From positions 1-7,154 of the forward strand of contig PFXB01000027.1 of NCBI GenBank assembly GCA_002791435.1: a stretch of DNA of 7,154 nucleotides. Reading direction: 5' to 3'. Positions 1-4,637 of the stretch are shown here, piece after piece (positions within the stretch are counted from its first letter, which is position 1; each line of letters starts with the position of its first letter). Under the pieces are notes generated by a model. That model ran no database searches and was not told the origin of the DNA. It worked only from the letters and a program-made list of their open reading frames with translations. The stretch is from a candidate division WWE3 bacterium CG_4_9_14_3_um_filter_43_9. Its GTDB lineage: Bacteria; Patescibacteriota; CPR3; GCA-002780085. The position numbers were made by a program, and so were the translations under genes.

Positions 1-780
1 GAAAAACAGAGCAGCGGAGGTGCCAAAAACCAAAAGCCAAGTTTCAATTCCCGGCGGCACCCACTCCGCGATCAATTTAGAAAGGTTAACTTCGCCGATA
101 TGCCGCCAGGCCTCTTCATAAATTCTAATTCCAAAAGGATTAACTAAAGTAATCAGAGTGGAAAGCAATAAAATAAGCAGAGGAAAAAGGCGAATTTGGT
201 GATGGTTGACAAAACAGTTTATTCCGCCGACAGCAATAAAGCAAGCAATGAGAATCAGTCCCAAGACAAAAGAGCCGTGAAAGTTGGCCCACAAAAGCAT
301 AATGGGCGGGTAAAGAAAAAGATATTTGACATTGGTTTTAGTTTTGGAGTAGGTCCAGAGAATGAGAGTCAAAAACAAGAGACCAGGGAGCTGGTTTCTT
401 ATTCCCAAAGAAAAAACACTCGCCGAAAATAAAGTTGTCATAATAATAGCAACCCTTTTTTCAAAGTTAAAATTACGGATAGAGTGATAAAAAAAGAAAA
501 AAGCGGCAGTGAGTAAAAGGGCGTTGAAGAAAGTCAGTCCCCACAGGTTGAAAATCTGGTAGATTGGGAAAAGCAAACTCTGATAGAGCCAGCGGTGATT
601 AGGCCAGGAATAGTCAGACAGCAGAACGGAAAAGTGGTTTTGGCTGCAGAGTGTATGGTTTTGCCAGATTTCCTGTCCGCAGCGCAACTGCCAGCCCAAG
701 TCCGGGTCGGTCGGAGGAATTAAAAAAACAAGGAATAACCCCAAGAAAAAAAGCCAGTCCAAAAGATTTACCTTTTTCAT
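1..780 (-). CDS. GT-C-like multi-pass membrane protein (partial, N-terminal 260 residues)
   Basis: An open frame of 260 codons runs from ATG at 780 to the window edge without a stop, so the C-terminus is missing. The product is very hydrophobic. Likely membrane segments lie at about residues 7-23, 82-100, 131-145, 152-165, 169-186, 198-214 and 247-260. The short loop after the first segment carries T-D-P-D-L-G-W-Q-L-R-C-G (24-35), an acidic motif typical of the first extracytoplasmic loop of GT-C glycosyltransferase-like proteins. Later landmarks are W-A-N-F-H-G (164-169), N-P-F-G (214-217) and A-E-W-V-P-P (238-243). These recur in a family of bacterial integral membrane proteins resembling lipid-linked-sugar glycosyltransferases. 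The sugar substrate cannot be deduced. The ATG has no Shine-Dalgarno sequence and may be leaderless. It is divergent from the protease gene at 889. A role in envelope or surface glycan assembly is inference. Confidence 0.75.
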   Translation of the reverse strand, partial: MKKVNLLDWLFFLGLFLVFLIPPTDPDLGWQLRCGQEIWQNHTLCSQNHFSVLLSDYSWPNHRWLYQSLLFPIYQIFNLWGLTFFNALLLTAAFFFFYHSIRNFNFEKRVAIIMTTLFSASVFSLGIRNQLPGLLFLTLILWTYSKTKTNVKYLFLYPPIMLLWANFHGSFVLGLILIACFIAVGGINCFVNHHQIRLFPLLILLLSTLITLVNPFGIRIYEEAWRHIGEVNLSKLIAEWVPPGIETWLLVFGTSAALFF

Positions 781-789
781 GTAGGTCAT

Positions 790-798
790 ATTTTAACA
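790..798 (-). promoter_or_regulatory. Extended -10 promoter candidate for the GT-C-like gene
   Basis: On the minus strand the sequence reads TGT-TAAAAT (798 to 790), an extended -10 element, about 9 bases before the ATG at 780. Transcription would start near 783, giving an almost leaderless message. That fits the absence of a ribosome binding site. I see no convincing -35 hexamer at the right distance. Confidence 0.4.
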
Positions 799-822
799 TT
801 TTGTTTTGCGTCTGGCGAGATA

Positions 823-850
823 TTGATGTCTGGTTGTCCTATGATAAAAT
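823..850 (+). promoter_or_regulatory. Promoter for the S8 protease gene
   Basis: TTGATG (823-828) is followed after 16 bases by TAAAAT (845-850). The -10 box is preceded by TG at 842-843, giving an extended -10. The predicted start is near 857, which leaves a leader of about 30 bases containing GAGGAG (878-883), 5 bases before the ATG at 889. Confidence 0.5.
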
Positions 851-888
851 GAAGCCGGGTTTTCGCAAATATTAATTGAGGAGAAATT

Positions 889-2290
889 ATGAGTGGTGAG
901 GAGAAAGGTTTTGTGCCTCCGGAAGCTAAAACAGCCAAAGGCAAAATATCGCGCAGAAAATTGCTAAAAGGTCTAGCAGGAGTGTTAGCCAGAGCAGTCT
1001 CTCTGTCTTTAGACTCCGCTCTGTAAGACAGCTTCCCTTCCCCCAGGTACCTGAGGCAGCAGCCGCCCCTGAAAAAGAAAAGAAACACGGGATTCTCATT
1101 TTGGACATTTTTGACATTGCGAAATTTAAAGAACAGGTTTTCAAGGAAGCTTTTGGAGATGACTTTTCCGAAGAGAAGGCTTTAGAAGTTATTGGAGTTC
1201 AAGACATGACTACCGAAGTCGAACTATATGAGGGGGTGCCGGAAACACCAAAAGATACCATCGTTCTATTAATGAAAGCTGCAGAATTGCATTACCAAAA
1301 TCATGGTCAAGAGGTTGCGGCTGTGCGGGAAAAAATAGCGCGTGAACTATTTGGTCAACCCGAAGGAATAGAAGAAAAAGCCGGTGGGGTGGCAAAAGCC
1401 TCGATCATCGGGTCATTTTGCGTGGAAAGTGTCACCCAGGATGAATTTGGCAATACCAGCCTGCGCGTTTCGGTGGCTCCGGAAACGATCGGTGGAATTA
1501 TCGGTCAGTCCGACGCAACGGTCGTTAACATGAGTTTTCAAGTTGGGGAACTGCAAACAATTTTTCATTTATACGACCTCGTGAGGAAACATCCTGAGAT
1601 CAATCCAAGAGACGTTCCGCTCAAACAAAGCCGGCCGGTGGTGGGAAGTGACGGAGCTAAAGTTTTTATTATGAGGATCCAAAAACCAGAGAGGAAATGC
1701 CTAAAGAGGAGGCTGAGGCCATGATCGCCCGATTTGAAGAAAAAGAAATTGCCCTGGTTCCGACTCAGGACCGTTTGATTATTTTTAAAGATGGCTATAT
1801 TGGGAGAGAAGGCGCGGAAAGAAATCTGGCGGCTTTGGTTTCTGTAGTTTCTCAATCCCCCAAGAAATTTTTTGCAGCCGCAGCCGGCAATCCAACGGCG
1901 GGTATTCCCCACGGCGTTCCCGACATCGAAGAAGCACGAGCAAAACTTGAGGAACAAGAAAAATGGCCGCCGAACTTAGCGATGGTAGGTGTTTGGGGTC
2001 CAAATCCGTACGGAGGGGGAGAGGCACCCTATGCCTTCGGCGCTGATTTTTATGTGCGGGCTCACGATCTAGAAAGTTTTGGTTTTCAGCCGGCCTCAAG
2101 TTTTGCCACTCCCATGGTTTCCGAAATTGTCAATCGCCTCCGGATGTCGGGGATCGCTGAGCCTGGTGAAATCAAAAAGTCTCTCCGAGAAATGTCTGAT
2201 GCCGACGGCATTGAAAACCCGGCCTATATCATCAACCTTGATAAAGTCAGAGAGTGGTTTAATCTCAGTCTGCAAGAGCATGATCACTAA
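889..2290 (+). pseudogene. Tat-exported subtilisin-like (S8) serine protease, split by two -1 frameshifts
   Basis: The ATG at 889 has a good ribosome binding site (GAGGAG, 878-883). The first frame encodes a twin-arginine signal, S-R-R-K-L-L-K-G-L-A-G, and stops at 1024-1026. The next frame is open from before 1026 to about 1667 and the third from there to the stop at 2288-2290. Rejoined, they give about 467 residues. S8 landmarks occur in the right order: I-L-I-L-D (Asp codon 1104-1106), N-H-G-Q-E-V (His codon 1302-1304), V-V-N-M-S (1521-1535), A-A-G-N (oxyanion Asn codon 1889-1891) and S-S-F-A-T-P (Ser codon 2099-2101). The first break lies between about 1008 and 1026. The second lies at the T5 run 1663-1667, where one more T would restore A-K-V-F-Y-Y-E-D-P-K. 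Intact catalytic motifs argue for recent inactivation, an assembly error or, less likely, programmed frameshifting. Its substrate is unknown. If functional it would act outside the cytoplasmic membrane. Confidence 0.72.
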
Positions 2291-2337
2291 TCCTATTGTC
2301 CTATTGTATACTTCGATAACTCAGGATTGACTCAGTA

Positions 2338-2398
2338 TATACCCATCTAATCAGCTTTTTCGCCCTTTCAGGCTGCAAACCTGAGTAAGATGGGTATA
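2338..2398. repeat. Inverted-repeat element with 11-bp perfect arms and nested hairpin
   Basis: TATACCCATCT (2338-2348) and AGATGGGTATA (2388-2398) are perfect reverse complements separated by 39 bases. The interior holds a second stem, TCAGG (2368-2372) with CCTGA (2380-2384). Just upstream are a tandem TCCTATTG pair (2291-2306) and two copies of ACTCAG (2319-2324, 2330-2335), whose complement CTGAGT occurs inside the element at 2381-2386. There is no T-run after the outer stem, so it is not a standard terminator. It could be a small non-autonomous element or a structured 3' end of the protease transcript. Confidence 0.6.
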
Positions 2399-2440
2399 CA
2401 TACTAACGATTTACCTTAATGTAGAGCGAAGAACAAAAAA

Positions 2441-2468
2441 ATGACTTTTTTGACTTTTATGTTATAAT
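2441..2468 (+). promoter_or_regulatory. Extended -10 promoter upstream of a terminator-like hairpin
   Basis: TGT-TATAAT (2460-2468) is a perfect extended -10. ATGACT (2441-2446), 16 bases upstream of the -10 hexamer, is a weak -35. Transcription would begin near 2475 and run straight into the hairpin and T-run at 2485-2519. Confidence 0.55.
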
Positions 2469-2484
2469 AGAGTTACTAAAATCT

Positions 2485-2519
2485 CCTGCAAGACCGCAAG
2501 GTGTTTGCAGGTTTTTTTT
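2485..2519 (+). terminator. Rho-independent terminator or attenuator
   Basis: The stem CCTGCAA (2485-2491) pairs with TTGCAGG (2505-2511). Inside it ACC and GGT close a GCAA tetraloop (2496-2499). Eight T residues follow (2512-2519). There is no matching T-run on the other strand, so it works on plus-strand transcripts. It lies about 10 bases after the start predicted for the 2463-2468 promoter, so it may end a short leader RNA. It may instead simply terminate read-through from the protease gene. Confidence 0.75.
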
Positions 2520-2529
2520 AAACCTTTTC

Positions 2530-2538
2530 TGATATACT
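2530..2538 (+). promoter_or_regulatory. Extended -10 promoter giving a leaderless NYN message
   Basis: TGA-TATACT (2530-2538) is an extended -10 placed so that transcription would start at about 2545, the A of the ATG. No Shine-Dalgarno sequence precedes that ATG, which fits a leaderless mRNA. No clear -35 is seen; the T-run of the terminator occupies that place. Confidence 0.5.
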
Positions 2539-2544
2539 GAACAT

Positions 2545-3138
2545 ATGGCGCCAGAACGTTGTCTTGTTTTAATTGACGGCAGTAACTTTTTCTTTAAACT
2601 TAAAGATTTGCGGCTTCACAAGCTCTTATCCTTTGACTTCTCAGCCTTTACTAAATTCCTTCTACGCAACCATACCCTGGTGAGTGCGACTTATTATGTT
2701 GGAAAAGTGAGGACCGATGGAACAAAAAAGACAAAACAACTGCATGCAAGCCAACAAAAATTGTTTGTTCATTTGAAAAAACACCACTATAGATATTCTC
2801 TCGGATACCTTATGAAATCAAATAGTATCATTCATGAAAAAGGGGTGGATGTTAACATTGCCGTGGACATGCTGGTTGCAACCTACGAAAACGCTATAGA
2901 TAGGATTATTCTGGTTTCATCCGATACCGACCTATTGCCGGCAGTCCGCAAGGTGAAAGAAAAAGGAAAAATCATTGAGTATGTCGGATTCTCTCATATG
3001 CCAAGTGTGGCCATGGTGGCAAACTGCACAGAATCAACCCTTCTCAAGAAAGAAGACCTACAGAGGTTGGTTCTTACACCTGCCACTTTTCGATCAACTC
3101 GGGCGGCAGTTCGTCCAAAAAGCGCGAAACTTCATTAA
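2545..3138 (+). CDS. LabA/DUF88-type NYN domain protein (PIN-like nuclease fold)
   Basis: This 197-residue protein shows the acidic motifs of the NYN family: L-I-D-G-S-N (9-14), K-G-V-D-V-N-I-A-V-D-M (99-109) and S-S-D-T-D-L-L-P-A-V (125-134). The conserved aspartates D11, D102, D108, D127 and D129 would form the metal-binding pocket of a PIN-like RNase. Family members are predicted or shown to cut RNA; the target here is unknown. The domain seems complete by about residue 165. Residues 178-197 are encoded by the antisense of a displaced uvrD 3' fragment (3074-3148), so this basic tail (T-R-A-A-V-R-P-K-S-A-K) is probably a by-product of rearrangement or of an old convergent overlap. The gene converges on fic and overlaps it by 4 bases. 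The start fits the leaderless promoter at 2530-2538. Confidence 0.85.
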   Translation: MAPERCLVLIDGSNFFFKLKDLRLHKLLSFDFSAFTKFLLRNHTLVSATYYVGKVRTDGTKKTKQLHASQQKLFVHLKKHHYRYSLGYLMKSNSIIHEKGVDVNIAVDMLVATYENAIDRIILVSSDTDLLPAVRKVKEKGKIIEYVGFSHMPSVAMVANCTESTLLKKEDLQRLVLTPATFRSTRAAVRPKSAKLH

Positions 3139-3148
3139 ACGAAGTCGA
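3074..3148 (-). pseudogene. Displaced 3'-terminal fragment of a diverged uvrD (direct repeat copy A)
   Basis: Read on the minus strand, these 75 bases encode S-T-S-F-N-E-V-S-R-F-L-D-E-L-P-P-E-L-I-E-K-W-Q-V and a TAA stop. That is the end of the helicase encoded at 4563-6362, with one residue changed (P for A). The two copies lie 1489 bases apart in the same orientation. They share a 38-base identical block (3105-3142) and a 20-base one (3075-3094). The eight mismatches, including TAA against TAG, change only that one residue, so this fragment diverged while it was still part of a functional gene. It no longer has a start or upstream coding sequence. Confidence 0.85.
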
Positions 3149-4187
3149 GTCGACTTTTTAGCCTCTCTTTAATCTCGGCAATTGTTAGCCGCTCTTTGTT
3201 TTGCAACCGCCGTATCTCTTTTACCTGTTCAGCCATTGAAGGCTCGTATAACTGATAACCGCCCTTGGTAAAATCCTTAACAGTTAATAGCCCTTCTTTA
3301 GTCCAGAACCTAATCGTGCAAACCGTCTCTCCTGTCTCTTTTGCCAATTCCCCAATTTTAAGTAGCTTGTTTATCTTAACCCCCTCCTTTGTTTCTTTCG
3401 GCTCAAGCGCCTCAAGGTAAATATCCAAAGAGCGTTCTACCGCCTCTGATACAATCTTGTAGTAATCTTTTAGGTCTCCCCCCAACTGTCCTTGCTCGAT
3501 GGAGTTTATATATCTTCTTCGGTCCTCTTTTCTAATCAACGCCGGCGGATATCCTTCCTGCATTAAAAGAAGGTTCATCATAAGTCTGGCGGTTCTTCCG
3601 TTTCCATCAACAAAAGGGTGGATACTTACCAATCTGTAGTGTGCGTCGGCTGCTATTTTTATGGCGTGGTCGGCGTTAGGCTGGTTCAACCATTTAACAA
3701 ACCCACTCATTAGGTCGGGAACTTTCAGAGCATTGGGTATAATCACGGTAGAACCGGCTATTCTTACCGACACGGTTCTATATTTCCCCGCATTGGTATC
3801 GTCTATTTTGGCAAGCATAATTTTGTGAATAGCTAAAATGTCCGCTTCGATTAATTCTTCTCTTTTCTTTTTGACAAGGGCCTTTATAAACTCAAGGGCC
3901 TGAGCGTGGTTTATGGCTTCAAGGTGTTCCTGAAGGCTTTTCCCCTCAACAGTAATGCCTTTTTCAACCACCAAAGCGGTTTCTTGACGGGTAAGAGTGT
4001 TGCCCTCAATGGCGTTTGAGGTGTAGGTGAGTTCGACCTTAAACCAATCTTCTAGGTTTTTCACCAAGGCGGGAGGAAGCGGTCTGTATTTATCTAACCT
4101 TTTTTTTCTCTCTGTTAGCTGGTTGAGCTTGTCTTCTACTGTTTGCCTGGCCAACTCTTCGATTTTCAAAAGTTTGTTATCCTTCAT
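3135..4187 (-). CDS. fic: Class II Fic protein fused to a C-terminal MerR-type HTH domain
   Basis: The 350-residue product has an intact Fic active site, H-P-F-V-D-G-N-G-R-T-A-R (190-201), which matches HPFx[D/E]GNGRxxR. It also has an N-terminal inhibitory motif, S-N-A-I-E-G-N (57-63), the class II arrangement in which the glutamate obstructs ATP binding. Fic enzymes usually transfer AMP from ATP to a hydroxyl of a target protein; the target here is unknown. Residues 273-345 resemble a MerR winged helix: K-I-G-E-L-A-K-E-T-G, T-I-R-F-W-T-K-E-G-L-L, G-G-Y-Q-L-Y and L-T-I-A-E-I. This suggests DNA binding, possibly autoregulation. Residues 4-16 repeat 273-285 at 10 of 13 positions. The start has a weak GGA 9 bases upstream. 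The stop codon (3135-3137) lies inside the displaced uvrD fragment. It follows a small membrane protein gene in the same direction. Confidence 0.9.
   Translation of the reverse strand: MKDNKLLKIEELARQTVEDKLNQLTERKKRLDKYRPLPPALVKNLEDWFKVELTYTSNAIEGNTLTRQETALVVEKGITVEGKSLQEHLEAINHAQALEFIKALVKKKREELIEADILAIHKIMLAKIDDTNAGKYRTVSVRIAGSTVIIPNALKVPDLMSGFVKWLNQPNADHAIKIAADAHYRLVSIHPFVDGNGRTARLMMNLLLMQEGYPPALIRKEDRRRYINSIEQGQLGGDLKDYYKIVSEAVERSLDIYLEALEPKETKEGVKINKLLKIGELAKETGETVCTIRFWTKEGLLTVKDFTKGGYQLYEPSMAEQVKEIRRLQNKERLTIAEIKERLKSRLDFV
3142..3159 (+). terminator. Weak terminator-like palindrome after the NYN gene
   Basis: AAGTCGA-G-TCGACTT (3142-3156) is a perfect 7+1+7 palindrome that runs into five T residues (3155-3159). 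As RNA only about five base pairs with a five-base loop can form, so termination would be weak. The palindrome is centred exactly one base beyond the end of the uvrD-derived repeat. Confidence 0.35.
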
Positions 4188-4211
4188 TTTTATTTTTCCA
4201 AGCTTAATACC

Positions 4212-4302
4212 GCGAGCGTCAGCTCGCAGATGAAGCTAACCCGACGAAGTCGGGCTCAAGCGAAGCGAAGAAAAAGAAGATACCCCGACCGTAAGGTCGG
4301 GG
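4212..4302. repeat. Cluster of three short palindromes between fic and the small membrane gene
   Basis: Three GC-rich perfect hairpins follow one another: GCGAGC-GTCA-GCTCGC (4212-4227), CCCGAC-GAA-GTCGGG (4240-4254) and CCCCGACC-GTAA-GGTCGGGG (4283-4302). Between the last two is the decamer GCGAAGCGAA (4260-4269), whose exact complement lies at 6865-6874. No T-runs follow on either strand. In the transcript of the fic operon these would sit in the 123-base gap before fic and could modulate its expression or message stability. Confidence 0.65.
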
Positions 4303-4310
4303 GAGATTCA

Positions 4311-4460
4311 TTAAAACGTTCCTCTGTATAACCAATAAGATAAGCCACCTAAAATTATTGCCAGTAAAATCCACCTGATAGTATGCCATATAAAGCCATA
4401 AATCTCTTCCCTTGCCATCTCTCTTATATTTTCTTCAACATCCTTACTAATTTCTTCCAT
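4311..4460 (-). CDS. 49-residue single-pass membrane protein upstream of fic
   Basis: ATG at 4460-4458 follows a strong ribosome binding site, AAGGGG, with a 7-base spacer. The 49 codons end in TAA at 4313-4311. The N-terminal half is charged (M-E-E-I-S-K-D-V-E-E-N-I-R-E-M-A-R-E-E, residues 1-19) and likely forms an amphipathic helix. Residues 28-44 (I-R-W-I-L-L-A-I-I-L-G-G-L-S-Y-W-L) form one membrane span, followed by a short basic tail. No known family was recognised. It is co-directional with fic, 123 bases upstream, and shares its promoter, so a joint role (membrane tether, partner or unrelated cargo of the same insertion) is possible but unproven. Confidence 0.65.
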   Translation of the reverse strand: MEEISKDVEENIREMAREEIYGFIWHTIRWILLAIILGGLSYWLYRGTF

Positions 4461-4502
4461 ACATTTTCCCCTTTTTACAAACAATAGATATCCTTTAGTC
4501 TG

Positions 4503-4551
4503 GCGATACTCATTACTTCAGAGTATGAAGTATCGCTAAACGTTTTGTCAA
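4503..4551 (-). promoter_or_regulatory. Promoter with overlapping dyad operator for the small membrane protein-fic operon
   Basis: On the minus strand a consensus -35, TTGACA (4551 to 4546), is followed after 18 bases by a CATACT -10 (4527 to 4522). The -10 region is covered by two alternative dyads: GCGATACT (4503-4510) with AGTATCGC (4529-4536), and TACTTC (4514-4519) with GAAGTA (4527-4532). MerR-type regulators bind dyads in promoters with long spacers, so the MerR domain of the downstream Fic protein is a candidate ligand (inference). The promoter lies immediately beyond the 3' end of uvrD. Confidence 0.5.
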
Positions 4552-4562
4552 GGAACAATTTT

Positions 4563-4637
4563 CTACACCTGCCACTTTTCGATTAGTTCAGCAGGCAGTT
4601 CGTCCAAAAAGCGCGAAACTTCATTAAACGAGGTCGA
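4563..4637. repeat. Direct repeat copy B: native 3' end of uvrD
   Basis: This is the last 25 codons of the intact helicase gene, including TAG. It is the counterpart of the fragment at 3074-3148. The two copies enclose the segment 3149-4562, which carries fic, the palindromes and the small membrane protein. No integrase lies within that segment. Confidence 0.85.

Noticed and set aside
614..875. Small ORFs on both strands at 614-799 and 651-875
   Set aside because: They are out of frame with, or antisense to, the long GT-C-like reading frame ending at the window edge, which has convincing family motifs and membrane spans.
926..1144. Minus-strand ORFs at 786-1088 and 926-1144
   Set aside because: They are antisense to the Tat signal and start of the protease, with low-complexity Phe/Leu-rich translations and no ribosome binding sites.
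1661..1668. Programmed -1 ribosomal frameshift at the T5 run in the protease gene
   Set aside because: The zero-frame codons around the run are AAA GTT TTT ATT, so no X-XXY-YYZ heptamer is in phase. A missing T in a homopolymer is the simpler explanation.
2338..2398. CsoR-type operator, because of the TACCC/GGGTA half-sites
   Set aside because: The arms are 39 bases apart and lie 4 kb from the CsoR-like gene. Known CsoR operators have closely spaced arms.
2450..2468. TTGACT (2450-2455) as the -35 of the 2463-2468 promoter
   Set aside because: The spacer would be only 7 bases. ATGACT at 2441-2446 or no -35 at all is more likely, given the extended -10.
2475..2519. Known riboswitch in front of the NYN gene
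   Set aside because: Only a terminator hairpin of about 35 bases is present. There is no room for, and no match to, an aptamer class I recognise.
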